A DNA stretch of 64,000 nt from Butyrivibrio sp. LB2008 (lineage in GTDB: Bacteria > Bacillota > Clostridia > Lachnospirales > Lachnospiraceae), in assembly GCF_000621565.1 (NCBI RefSeq), contig NZ_KK211306.1, forward strand, positions 87,886 through 151,885, in the 5' to 3' direction. The translations under genes and the position numbers were made by a program. A model generated the notes under the pieces. It was not told the origin of the DNA. It was given only the letters and a program-made list of their open reading frames with translations, and made no database searches. Below, one piece after another: positions 52,428-61,601 of the stretch; position 1 is the first letter of the stretch, and each line of letters begins with the position of its first letter.

Positions 52428-52499
52428 ACAGATACCTCTTCTTTCAAAAGAAAAACAAACAACCTGTCAAAATCAATTCGGAACGCACAACTTTTACGA

Positions 52500-54530
52500 T
52501 CATATTACCTTTTCAAATTTGCCATTCATAAATAAGTAAACGTTTTTTCTGGACGCAGGAAGGTAATAAACCTTTCCGTATATATTTGTAAGAATCGATG
52601 CATCCTCTGCAACCATATGCTCGCTATCCTGAGTTTGATTTACTCTGTATAAAGCTCCGCCCTTAAGATAATACAGCCAGTTATCTTCTATATTCCACAC
52701 TATGCCTGTTTCAAGCGGATTGCTGCTCTTTTCGATACCTGATGCAACAAGCGTAGCTTTGCCGTTATCAAGGTAATACACATCGCCGGATGATACGACC
52801 CATACTTTCTTAAGATCATAACTGCAAACAAAATTGTCTACTGTTATCTCATCAAAGAAAACCTTCTCGGTCTTATCATCACCATCAAGCTCTATGCTGT
52901 ACATTTTACCATCGCACGAATAAAGCATAGTTCTTTTTCCATCCTCATTGTACATGATCATATTAGAAAAATCCGAGATGGAATGATCAATCTTCGTGAT
53001 TCCTGTTCCGCTTGTATTTACTACAAATACGCTATTATCTTCCGTAGCAAATATCATACTCCTTAGTGTCGCAATATCACAAAACGTGGTATTTCCATAT
53101 TGTCCATAAACCTGATTGAGACAATCCGTAAAAGCTCCTGATATTTCCGACTCGCAAAGTAACTGCGGGCCATCGAACCCACGATCAAAGTTATAAAAAA
53201 ATGTTGCATTCTTTACACTCAGTACAATTTCATCGCAAGTTGAATTTACAAAACACTGTTTTACGTCCGTGCCTCTAATAAGCGGATAACTGTCATATGA
53301 ATCATATGCACAGATTACTGTCTCAGGACTTTTCACAAAAAACATCTTTTTTTCATCCGAAATACAGATAGGATGGCACATACCCGTTTCTACTTTTTCC
53401 TCGGTTACATTGTCGCCTCCAATATATAATTCAATTACTTTGTCTTTGCTGTAGTATCTGGTATATGCAACATATTTACCGTTCGGAGAAATAACCGGAG
53501 TGCTTCTGACAATACTCTTTGCAATAATACTGCTGTTTCCGGTATCCATGTTCATAATAAAAAGATCGCCAAGCTCATAGTCATCCACTGTTTCCGTTGG
53601 GATCACATAAAACATGTTATTACCTCTGACCGCAATATCCGCGCACTGCGCATCGGGAGCAAAATCCACATCAGCCGCATCTTTATTTATATATCTGAAT
53701 CCATCTTTCGTAAGCACCAATGCACTGCTAAGGTCAATTGATTGTGCTATCGCCATGGATTCCCCAAGATACTTGGAATTCACATAGCCACTGGAACTTA
53801 TAAACATTCCTTCAACCGGAACAACCCATGAATCACCGTTAAAATAGTCATACGGTCCTGTATAATCTTCAGGAACATATTTGGGATTAACAGCTTCCTC
53901 ATTCTCAACTGTTTCAATCTGATCCAAAACAGAACTTTCTTCTGAGCTCTCTTCCGTCACTTCCGCCACTTCTGAACTTGCCAGATTACTCTGCTCCGGA
54001 ACAAGTGCCTTATAAACTTGGGAAATCAAAACTACAACAGCCCCGATAAATACTACTGCTCCAATCGCTATACCTATAGGTAAGGCATACTTGTTTTTCT
54101 TTTTGGGAGCCATCATATTTTGCGGCATATAAGAATTTTGTGGAATTGATGCATTTCCCTGAGCATAATATGCCCCCTGCTGCGGAGCATTATACTGAGG
54201 CGGAATATTATTCTGTGAAGGAATATTATCCTGCTGATAATAACTATTCTGTTGAGGAACATTTCCCTGCTGATAAAAGCTATCCTGTGGCGGAACATTC
54301 CCCTGCTGATAAAAGCTATCCTGTGGCGGAACATTCCCCTGCTGAGGAAATCCATTCTGCGTAGGGATATTGTTCTGATAATATCCATCTCCCGCCGGAA
54401 TCTGTCCCGGAGGGACCATTTTGTTTTGTCCGGAAAAAGAATCCCCGTCTTCCCGAGGTGTTCCGCAATTCGCACAAAACATCTGATTTTCTTCCAATTC
54501 CTGACCGCAAACTTTACAATACAATTTCAT
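52500..54530 (-). CDS. Zinc-ribbon membrane protein with Pro/Gln repeats and beta-propeller-like ectodomain
   Basis: 676 residues from ATG 54530. Residues 1-24 are a zinc ribbon (CKVCGQELEENQMFCANCG). From 35 to 140 the chain is rich in P, Q, Y and N with tandem copies of GNVPPQDSFYQQ. One membrane helix (ALPIGIAIGAVVFIGAVVVL) follows. The outer ~480 residues hold repeats with YVAYTRY, DNSVFVVNTSGTGITKID and LYRVNQTQDSEHM, like TolB/DUF5050 beta-propellers. Probably a surface sensor, but no partner is seen. Confidence 0.8.
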   Translation of the reverse strand: MKLYCKVCGQELEENQMFCANCGTPREDGDSFSGQNKMVPPGQIPAGDGYYQNNIPTQNGFPQQGNVPPQDSFYQQGNVPPQDSFYQQGNVPQQNSYYQQDNIPSQNNIPPQYNAPQQGAYYAQGNASIPQNSYMPQNMMAPKKKNKYALPIGIAIGAVVFIGAVVVLISQVYKALVPEQSNLASSEVAEVTEESSEESSVLDQIETVENEEAVNPKYVPEDYTGPYDYFNGDSWVVPVEGMFISSSGYVNSKYLGESMAIAQSIDLSSALVLTKDGFRYINKDAADVDFAPDAQCADIAVRGNNMFYVIPTETVDDYELGDLFIMNMDTGNSSIIAKSIVRSTPVISPNGKYVAYTRYYSKDKVIELYIGGDNVTEEKVETGMCHPICISDEKKMFFVKSPETVICAYDSYDSYPLIRGTDVKQCFVNSTCDEIVLSVKNATFFYNFDRGFDGPQLLCESEISGAFTDCLNQVYGQYGNTTFCDIATLRSMIFATEDNSVFVVNTSGTGITKIDHSISDFSNMIMYNEDGKRTMLYSCDGKMYSIELDGDDKTEKVFFDEITVDNFVCSYDLKKVWVVSSGDVYYLDNGKATLVASGIEKSSNPLETGIVWNIEDNWLYYLKGGALYRVNQTQDSEHMVAEDASILTNIYGKVYYLPASRKNVYLFMNGKFEKVI

Positions 54531-54597
54531 TACCAACTTTCCGAAAAGAAATATTTATTCTTCTCTTTACAGCATATATTGTATCATAATTTTGCAC

Positions 54598-55083
54598 CTA
54601 AAATGTCAATCTCATTTGATTCCAAGTCACGCCACCATGAGTGGATTTATCACTTACACCTTCGTTTTCGAAGCCAAACTTTGCATAATAATGCACAAGC
54701 CTGTCTTTGCAAGTAAGAACAACGCCTTTTCTCCCCTGATTTTTGGCATCCTCGATAGCTCTTTTTATCAGTTCTCCGGCATATCCGCTTCGTCTGTATT
54801 CGGGAATTGTATTTACACCGAAAATCATCTGCCAATCGCCGTTCTCATCGTGCATCTCAGCTTTTTCATACATATCATCCGTAAGGTCTCTTTGATCTGT
54901 AACAAAACCGTCCACAAATGCTATAAGTAAATCTCCGTCAAACATAAGCCAGAAATGATCAGCATAGTGTTCAAGTCTTCCTTTGAACTCCGCTGCAGTT
55001 GCTGCTTCCGCCGACGGAAAACACTCCGCTTCCACCTGCGCAATCGCATCAAGATCTTCTATTGTTGCTGTTCGTATGTACAT
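54598..55083 (-). CDS. GNAT family N-acetyltransferase
   Basis: 161 residues. MYIRTATIEDLDAIAQVEAE start, acetyl-CoA site VNTIPEYRRSGYAGELIKRA and C-terminal KDRLVHYYAKFGFENEGVSD. The last residues resemble AANAT-like enzymes that acetylate arylalkylamines. The Shine-Dalgarno before ATG 55083 is weak. Substrate unknown. Confidence 0.91.
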   Translation of the reverse strand: MYIRTATIEDLDAIAQVEAECFPSAEAATAAEFKGRLEHYADHFWLMFDGDLLIAFVDGFVTDQRDLTDDMYEKAEMHDENGDWQMIFGVNTIPEYRRSGYAGELIKRAIEDAKNQGRKGVVLTCKDRLVHYYAKFGFENEGVSDKSTHGGVTWNQMRLTF

Positions 55084-55089
55084 ACTGTA

Positions 55090-55200
55090 ATACCTCGTTA
55101 AGTGCTCTGCGCTTGGGTTATATACTAAACTCGATATGACCTCGTTAAGTATATCCCCATGGCTCGCACTAAGCTCGATAATACCTCGCTAAGTGCTCTG
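55090..55200. repeat. Short imperfect direct repeats near a GNAT gene
   Basis: ACCTCGTTAAGTGCTCTGCGC at 55092 recurs with one change at about 55182, and AAGCTCGATAATA / AAACTCGATATGA are repeated between them. This is a small duplicated block in a gap of about 320 bp that otherwise holds only a terminator. Confidence 0.6.
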
Positions 55201-55202
55201 CG

Positions 55203-55246
55203 CAAAAAGACCGAAGGTCATTATATACAAATAACCTCCGGTCTTC
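55203..55246. terminator. Bidirectional terminator-like hairpin
   Basis: AAGACCGAAGGT pairs with ACCTCCGGTCTT over 16 nt, with A-runs on the left. It lies between the sigma-partner gene (minus) and the GNAT gene, and could end transcription of the minus-strand operon. Confidence 0.7.
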
Positions 55247-55406
55247 CGGTCGCGCTAAATAAAAAACTATGTTCAAAAAGAATACTATCACAAAGCTCTT
55301 CAACCGTATAATCACTATAATTTATCGGTTGGTATCAGTTTCTCTTATTGCGCTGTTTATTTTAATCAGTCATAATATTCATGCGTTCATATCTACGAAT
55401 ACAACA

Positions 55407-55997
55407 TCACTTCAATTCAATATAATCAGTAAACCAATCCGGTTTTGGGGATGTTGTAATTGAAAAATCACCATTTTCATCGAAATCGAGCTTAACATAC
55501 ACTTCGCTACCATCTGTCACAACATGGAAGGTATACTCTTTATTCGCAATATTATCCGTAACATCAAATTGCTTATCGTGAAAATACATAATCACCTTAC
55601 CATCATCTGTCTTATCCACATATACCTCATTAACCTTTTCCTCAGCAATTTCTTCTCCCGTCAGTGGTCTTTCACCTATTTCAGGGCCCACCTCAAAGCC
55701 TGTTTCTACCTGAACATTACCATCCTCATCAACATACTCGATTGATTCGTCATTGATCGTAACATCAGTCTGTTCGCCGTGAATCCACATCTGAACCGTC
55801 TCTCTGATTCCACCTAAATCAGCTGCATATGCAGTCCCTGAACCTGCCAAAACCACAAGCATAACTGCTGCCGCTACCAAAAGATTTCTATGTGTATTTT
55901 CTCTCTTAATTCTGTTCATTCTCTTTTCCTCCAAAGTAAAGTCGCAGGAGGATTTAAGTACAGAAAAAGCCTTCTTATAATTTTCTTTATTGCTCAT
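55407..55997 (-). CDS. Anti-sigma-factor-like membrane protein
   Basis: 196 residues. The first ~35 are cytoplasmic (CDFTLEEKRMNRIKRE), then a membrane segment (LLVAAAVMLVVLAGSGTAYA), then an acidic extracellular part with EYVDEDGNVQVETGFEVGPE and YVDKTDDGKVIMYFH. It overlaps the sigma gene by 11 bases. Layout and linkage match an anti-sigma partner; the extracellular domain is of a DUF4179-like style. Confidence 0.78.
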   Translation of the reverse strand: MSNKENYKKAFSVLKSSCDFTLEEKRMNRIKRENTHRNLLVAAAVMLVVLAGSGTAYAADLGGIRETVQMWIHGEQTDVTINDESIEYVDEDGNVQVETGFEVGPEIGERPLTGEEIAEEKVNEVYVDKTDDGKVIMYFHDKQFDVTDNIANKEYTFHVVTDGSEVYVKLDFDENGDFSITTSPKPDWFTDYIELK

Positions 55998-56469
55998 CTT
56001 CCCATTCCTCCTTGAGCGCGTCTTTTAATTTGGCACGTCCGCGCGACAGCCTGACCTTAACGCTACTTTCCGTAGTTCTAAGTATCTTCGCTATCTCTTT
56101 TACGCTGTAATCCTCATAGTAAAAAAGATGGATCACAACGCGGTACTTCTCCGGCAATTTCATAACTTCTTCAAATAGTTCTCTGCTTTCAGGCGTTTCG
56201 AACGTAAGCGTCTCGACATAATCTTCAAGCGACATTTCATTTTTCCGTCTGAATGAGGACTGAATATTTTTTGCTTTATTGATTGCCACCCTTAGTATCC
56301 AGTATCGGATGTGCTTTTCGTCATCAAATTCTTTTTTAGTCATGTAATATTGTAAAAATGTATCCTGAACCACATCTTCAGCATCTGCTGCACTCTTGCA
56401 TATGTTAAACGCCGCGGCGTAGATGTTGTCCTTGTACATTTCTACCAATTCCTGTACAGGTATTCTCAT
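55987..56469 (-). CDS. ECF-type RNA polymerase sigma factor
   Basis: 160 residues. Region 2: ICKSAADAEDVVQDTFLQYY with RYWILRVAINKAKNIQSS. Region 4: EKYRVVIHLFYYEDYSVKEI and LRTTESSVKVRLSRGRAKLK. ATG 56469 follows AAAGGAG. It forms an operon with the membrane protein downstream, the same arrangement as at 44296-45604. Confidence 0.91.
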   Translation of the reverse strand: MRIPVQELVEMYKDNIYAAAFNICKSAADAEDVVQDTFLQYYMTKKEFDDEKHIRYWILRVAINKAKNIQSSFRRKNEMSLEDYVETLTFETPESRELFEEVMKLPEKYRVVIHLFYYEDYSVKEIAKILRTTESSVKVRLSRGRAKLKDALKEEWEDEQ

Positions 56470-56530
56470 TAGATACTCCTTTATAAAGCCTTATATTAAT
56501 AATACAATCGGGCAGCATAAAAGGTTACAA

Positions 56531-56572
56531 AAAAACTGCGGAATTTTTTGCATCGTAAAATTCCGCAGTTTA
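56531..56572 (-). terminator. Strong intrinsic terminator of the subtilase operon
   Basis: On the minus strand AAACTGCGGAATTTT pairs with AATTCCGCAGTTT over a short loop and is followed by T-run. It lies about 70 bases past the stop at 56643, ending the cohesin-like/subtilase transcript. Confidence 0.85.
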
Positions 56573-56642
56573 TCAGTCAAAATCCCCCGCACGGTCTCTT
56601 AGAGACGGTATCAATGTTATTTAGATAAGGATTTCCCATCCA

Positions 56643-57443
56643 TCAGTCAAACAACCCCCAGAACTTTTTGACAGTCACAGACTTAGGTGCTGACTCATCG
56701 GAAAGGTCTTGTTTATCACCGCTTCCTCTGTATGCAACCAGCTTATAGTAGTAGGTCTGTCTGTTCTCAACCGAAAGATCCAGATATGTTGTAATAAGGC
56801 TTAGTTTCGCAACCTGTACGTACTCTCCCTTCTCTGACGTACTGCGATACAGATAATATCCGTCAGCATCGCCGTCTTTTTTCCATGATACATAAACGCC
56901 AAGCATAGACTGCGTAATATCTGAGATCTCAGGCTTTTTGAGCTTTGATTTTCCTGCAGAAAAAGTATCTGACAGTGAAGTATTTCCAAGAACTTCCTCA
57001 TCTTCATTGTTGATGCTTATAATCTGCGTATCAATAGCTGTATTTTGCCTAAACACTTCATCCTTAACCTTGAATTTAAGTGTAATAAGTGTACCGCCCG
57101 CAGACTTCTTTTCATCATTAACAAAGGCATATGAGAACAGCTCTTTTCCGTTTTCTTTTTTCGTATTTATATCTTCCTCGCTAAAACCAATTCCCTGTGA
57201 ATCATTCTCAAGTTCCAGAATATCTCCGTCATATCCTATCACCACTCTTCCATCCGTCACTTCAGTCTTATCAAGAGTAAGCTTATAGGTTATATACTGA
57301 CTTCCGCCCTTTTTGGAAGTATCTATGTTTGTATGAACAGGCGCCGCATCAGCTGCTTTAACGCTAATCGCCGGAACGAATATAAACACAAGAACCACTA
57401 TTATGCTTATTATAAAAAAGTTCCTTGATATTTTAGTCGTCAT
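56643..57443 (-). CDS. Secreted protein with cohesin-like and FN3-like domains
   Basis: 266 residues from ATG 57443 (GGAGG five bases upstream). A signal segment FFIISIIVVLVFIFVPAISV is at the N-terminus. Residues about 40-140 (YITYKLTLDKTEVTDGRVVI, AGGTLITLKFKVKD) have the beta-sandwich pattern of a cohesin or carbohydrate-binding fold. A fibronectin-III-like module is at about 170-262 (GVYVSWKKDGDADGYYLYRS). Its start overlaps the subtilase gene by 11 bases. The subtilase has a dockerin-like insert, so the two may bind each other outside the cell; that is inference. Confidence 0.75.
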   Translation of the reverse strand: MTTKISRNFFIISIIVVLVFIFVPAISVKAADAAPVHTNIDTSKKGGSQYITYKLTLDKTEVTDGRVVIGYDGDILELENDSQGIGFSEEDINTKKENGKELFSYAFVNDEKKSAGGTLITLKFKVKDEVFRQNTAIDTQIISINNEDEEVLGNTSLSDTFSAGKSKLKKPEISDITQSMLGVYVSWKKDGDADGYYLYRSTSEKGEYVQVAKLSLITTYLDLSVENRQTYYYKLVAYRGSGDKQDLSDESAPKSVTVKKFWGLFD

Positions 57444-60400
57444 AATTTCCTCCTGCCTCAACTTCTTTGGAAGTTTCTTTTGATGCCACATCATCCGCTA
57501 TGCCCGCTGTTGCTTCATCGCTCGATGAATCTTCTGTTTTTTTGGTATCTGATGTCTTAGCCACTTCCAGATCACCTGAATTATCCTCAGATGATTCATC
57601 ACTTGATGAATCAGATGCCGCATCATCCGACTTATCAGCCGAAGCATCATCCGATACTTCTGTAGTAGCACTGTCAGACATATCTGAAGAAGCTACAGAA
57701 GCCGCATCGCTCGACATATCTGCCGCGCTCTCTTCACCTATAGACTTGGCCGTTCTGTCATATTCATAGACTCTGTTGTTGTCTGCATAATCCACAAGCG
57801 CAACATAAGAGAATTCTTTATCAAGGTCCACTTCCATTTCGACGTCTTCTCCGGCCTTGGTCTGATTTACCGCATATAAACCTACAACATCAGCATCTTC
57901 GTTTAAAAGAATCACTGCTGCCGTATATCTGTTGTCATGCATCCTGATTTTTAATTTATTGTCTTTCGTCTCACTGCTTATGATAGACGGCTTTTCATTA
58001 TCGATCACGAAAGGAGTTCTTATAAACATTCCGTCCGCATTAAGTTCAGACACATCTTCAACATTGTTGTAGTAGCTCGGGATAGCCTGAAGCACGACTT
58101 CCACTTTGGTTCCGGTAGGCAAAGGATTGCCGTCTGCATCGGTTCCTGCCCAGTTAAGCTCAATTTCTCCTTTTGTATTCATCCATTCGCCGACTTTAAC
58201 ATGGTAATATTCCGCCAGGGCATCCTTATCAATTTTTTCAAAATATTTCTCGCCGGTATCAACATCTCTTATGGTCAGGATTAACCTTCCGGCGTTTCTT
58301 ATAAGGCTGTAATACTGTTTTGCAATAAATGTCCCGTTTTCAGAACTAAGTGCATTTCTGTCCGCAATGTACTCATCCTCTTTTACATATTTGTTCGGAA
58401 CATACATTTTTTCCTCATTGGTTCCAAAAAGACTGGTAGACAGCCAGTTGGTCTTTTCAACACCTGAGTATGTAATTACATTATCTGCATAGTCACTGTC
58501 ATATACAGCTTTCATATAGTCATAATCTTCAAACATCGGAGAATCCATCCAGTTTCCATAGAAAGCAAGGAATGGAACCGACATTGGTACAGGTCCGTTT
58601 ACGTAGATATATCCGTCGACATACATTCCGTTCTCGTAGCCCTCAAGATATTTCCTATCGCTGTCTGAAAGAGTGATCTTTACATTTACCTTCGTGCTGT
58701 CTTTTACTTCAACCACACTCAGCCCAAGATCTGCAACTTCCGCTTTGCCTTTTAGCTGTCTTGAAAGAAGGTATACATCTTTTGTACTTATCACTCCGTC
58801 TTTATTAAAGTCGTAGTATTCATAATTTCTTTCAATCAAAGGAACCGATCTTGAACCGTTCACATACTGCAATAATATTTTCCTGTCCTTACCGTTTACT
58901 TTTCCGTCATCGTTAAGGTCATAAACAAGTTTGGTATCATCTGCCGTAAACTCTACAGAAGGACTGAGCCTGTAAGATTTACCCATAAAATACTTAAGCC
59001 CGCCCGCACTCATAAGTTCTTCCGTAAGGACTGATGAATCAAGAACATAATACTGAGGATCCACATCCATGTTATATATGTCAAAAGAGAATTCATAGCA
59101 GCCTGACTTTTCGGGATCGTCTCCAAGAACAGCTTTAACCATACCGTCGTTATTTTCTTTATTGCCTAAAAGAATATATGCAGGCGACGATATTGCATTT
59201 TGAACATTAGAAAGTCCGGCTCCCTGAACACGCGGAGTATACTCGGGATTTTCCGGATTGTTATTTCCTTTAAGCGGCATAGCCGTACTCATCATAAGTG
59301 ACTGGGAAAGAGTCCTTACCGAAATATCATTTTTATCCGCAAGATTATTCTCTTTTACATACTGCTGAACAAGCGCACTCTGACCGGCAATTGACGGTGC
59401 CGCCATTGATGTTCCGCTTGAAAGTCCGTATTTACCGTCATTAAGCGTCGAATATACATTACTTCCGGGCGATGTGATCTCAGGTTTTAAGTCAAGGCTG
59501 TCCGGAACTCCGAACGAAGAGAAGCTGCTTATTGTGTATCCATCATCAGTATTTTTATGCAATTCGGGAATTGAATGTACAGTTATCTTTCCCTCATATA
59601 ACCCATCGCTTCTTTGAGTACTCTTTTCCTTAATTACCTCTGCTTCTGCCAAAGTTATCGCACATGCCGGAATCTTGGCGTCATTTCCGCCCATTGACAT
59701 GATGATTGTTCCCAATGTGTTATTGTAGACTACAATCGCTATTGCCCCTGCTTCCTGTGCATTTAACTGTTTCTCAGAAAAAGACAACACTCCTCTTGAT
59801 ACAAATACGACCTTGCCCTTAACATCAATATTCTCATAATCCCCGGCTGCACCGAGCGAATCCAGAAATACATAGTCATATTCTGTTCCGTCGCCCCCGT
59901 TTGTTTTATCAAACGTTTCAAACTTCGGTGCCTCTGTTCCTGTCGGATCCGTATAGAACACCTTTTTATCGTTGTCAAATGTGAAAAAGCATGAGACAAT
60001 GCCGCTGTTTACAACGCTTGCTACCGTAAATGCTTTTTCATAAGAGCCCGGAGTACCTATCGTATCCATATTTACATTTCCGCTTAAATTTGCGCCAATC
60101 AGGCTATTTTCACTCCAGCGACCTGAATTGCCGGCAGCCACAGATACAACTGTACTTGTTCCCTGAAGCTTGTCAAAAATCTCATTTACATACTCTTCGG
60201 AATCATATGTATTTCCTGCCTCCGGAGAACCCAGGCTCATATTTATGGTATCGACCTTAAGAAGAATCGCATCTTCTATTGCAGCCATATAATCATCGGT
60301 AAATGGCGAACCGTTTTTACCAAATACTTTCATTGTAAGAAGCTGCGCATCCGGCGCTATTCCTACAACTCCCTGAGCCTGAGTTGCATAGCCTTCCTCC

Positions 60401-61362
60401 GCATTTGAATCCGGCACATAATAATTTGCCGTTGCTATACCCGACACATGAGTTCCGTGATCTCCCGCCTCATCATTGTCATGTGTGATATCCATATCTT
60501 TGTCTATATAATTAAATGCATATGGGATTTTTTCACTCTGATAAAGATCTTCTGCGCTTACGTTTTCATCATCTTTAAAGGCATTCAGATGCGGAAGGAC
60601 GTTCTGAATCTCAGCTTCATCCAATAAGCCGTATTCTGAAATCTCCTTACTCGAATCTTCCGCAGTCTCCTTTAAATGAGCCATAAACGCGCCCGCATCA
60701 AAAGAAGGATGATCAACATCTATACCGGTATCAATTACAGCAATACGCTGTCCAGCCCCCGTATATCCCGTTGCCCATGTCTGATAGCTTCCAACCATCT
60801 CGCCTGAAGATATTGTTGCAGGATCGGCCATTTCAACAGGTTCATGTCGCCTTGCCGTGTAAACAGCCTCAACTCCGTCCACCTTCTCTATGGCTTCTAT
60901 ATCCTTAAATGTAACATCTGCAGATATGGCATTTGCAATAATGGAAAAAGAATAATTGACCTTAAGCTCATTTCCTTCAAGAGCTTCCTCTGAGATTTTT
61001 TCAACAGTTGTTTCCTGCTCGGATTCGATTTTGTCCACCTCGCGAATCGCAGACGAACTGTCAGCAATTTCTACGGTGTCATATCCTTTATCAAGGACAC
61101 TGTCACCCTCCATTACAATGATTACCCTGACTTCTTCATCAGGATCATTTTCTTCTTCAAGCTTTTCGCTCTCATTATCGATTTCAACGCCAAGATCGTT
61201 TAAATCCTCATCGATAAGCTTAACTTCGCCTGTAGAATCCGAATTGGAACCATCCGCTTTTATATCAACCGATGTGGCTGATATTGTAATAATTTGAAAA
61301 AAAACAATGGATAAAGAAAGAATTACAGAAAGAACATGTTTGTACCACAATACTTTTTTCAT
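57433..61362 (-). CDS. Secreted S8-family subtilase with PA and dockerin-like domains
   Basis: 1309 residues. Signal peptide 1-30. The S8 triad is Asp211 (VIDTGIDVDHP), His302 (GDHGTHVSG) and Ser652 (SSGTSMAAPS), with Asn412 as oxyanion residue. A PA domain is inserted at about 460-600. Two calcium-loop motifs, DLNDDGKVNGKD (815-826) and DFNKDGVISTKD (851-862), form a dockerin-like module in the second half. The C-terminus (about 1200-1309) is a Ser/Asp/Glu-rich tail with no LPxTG or membrane anchor. A lactocepin-like cell-surface protease. AGGT precedes ATG 61362. Confidence 0.9.
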   Translation of the reverse strand: MKKVLWYKHVLSVILSLSIVFFQIITISATSVDIKADGSNSDSTGEVKLIDEDLNDLGVEIDNESEKLEEENDPDEEVRVIIVMEGDSVLDKGYDTVEIADSSSAIREVDKIESEQETTVEKISEEALEGNELKVNYSFSIIANAISADVTFKDIEAIEKVDGVEAVYTARRHEPVEMADPATISSGEMVGSYQTWATGYTGAGQRIAVIDTGIDVDHPSFDAGAFMAHLKETAEDSSKEISEYGLLDEAEIQNVLPHLNAFKDDENVSAEDLYQSEKIPYAFNYIDKDMDITHDNDEAGDHGTHVSGIATANYYVPDSNAEEGYATQAQGVVGIAPDAQLLTMKVFGKNGSPFTDDYMAAIEDAILLKVDTINMSLGSPEAGNTYDSEEYVNEIFDKLQGTSTVVSVAAGNSGRWSENSLIGANLSGNVNMDTIGTPGSYEKAFTVASVVNSGIVSCFFTFDNDKKVFYTDPTGTEAPKFETFDKTNGGDGTEYDYVFLDSLGAAGDYENIDVKGKVVFVSRGVLSFSEKQLNAQEAGAIAIVVYNNTLGTIIMSMGGNDAKIPACAITLAEAEVIKEKSTQRSDGLYEGKITVHSIPELHKNTDDGYTISSFSSFGVPDSLDLKPEITSPGSNVYSTLNDGKYGLSSGTSMAAPSIAGQSALVQQYVKENNLADKNDISVRTLSQSLMMSTAMPLKGNNNPENPEYTPRVQGAGLSNVQNAISSPAYILLGNKENNDGMVKAVLGDDPEKSGCYEFSFDIYNMDVDPQYYVLDSSVLTEELMSAGGLKYFMGKSYRLSPSVEFTADDTKLVYDLNDDGKVNGKDRKILLQYVNGSRSVPLIERNYEYYDFNKDGVISTKDVYLLSRQLKGKAEVADLGLSVVEVKDSTKVNVKITLSDSDRKYLEGYENGMYVDGYIYVNGPVPMSVPFLAFYGNWMDSPMFEDYDYMKAVYDSDYADNVITYSGVEKTNWLSTSLFGTNEEKMYVPNKYVKEDEYIADRNALSSENGTFIAKQYYSLIRNAGRLILTIRDVDTGEKYFEKIDKDALAEYYHVKVGEWMNTKGEIELNWAGTDADGNPLPTGTKVEVVLQAIPSYYNNVEDVSELNADGMFIRTPFVIDNEKPSIISSETKDNKLKIRMHDNRYTAAVILLNEDADVVGLYAVNQTKAGEDVEMEVDLDKEFSYVALVDYADNNRVYEYDRTAKSIGEESAADMSSDAASVASSDMSDSATTEVSDDASADKSDDAASDSSSDESSEDNSGDLEVAKTSDTKKTEDSSSDEATAGIADDVASKETSKEVEAGGNYDD

Positions 61363-61480
61363 TGAGTTTTACCTGTTCTGAAGTGATCTTCACAAGAAAA
61401 TCACAACCCCTTTTCTTTTTTTTAGATGATGCTGATTTTGAAAATAGAACCTTAAAAGACTTTTAAAGAAACAAAAGATG

Positions 61481-61512
61481 GGCAGACTTTGAACTTTTCG
61501 CTATTGTCTGCC
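61481..61512 (-). terminator. Terminator-like hairpin after the AlkZ-related gene
   Basis: GGCAGAC pairs with GTCTGCC over about 18 nt, 90 bases past the stop at 61602. No T-run of note follows on the minus strand, so termination strength is uncertain. Confidence 0.45.
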
Positions 61513-61601
61513 TGTAAATAACAAAATTTAATCACACCTCCTCCCCTGATTTGACTTAGTTCATACCTTCCTCTCCGTTTGCGGGTTCATAATCGGCATG
61601 T

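Noticed and set aside
55269-55463. Plus-strand 64-residue frame with a hydrophobic segment
   Set aside because: No ribosome site, and it overlaps the end of the sigma-partner gene on the other strand. A small membrane peptide cannot be excluded but I cannot support it.
57467-57769. Plus-strand Ser/Asp-rich 100-residue frame
   Set aside because: Antisense of the low-complexity tail of the subtilase; no start signals.
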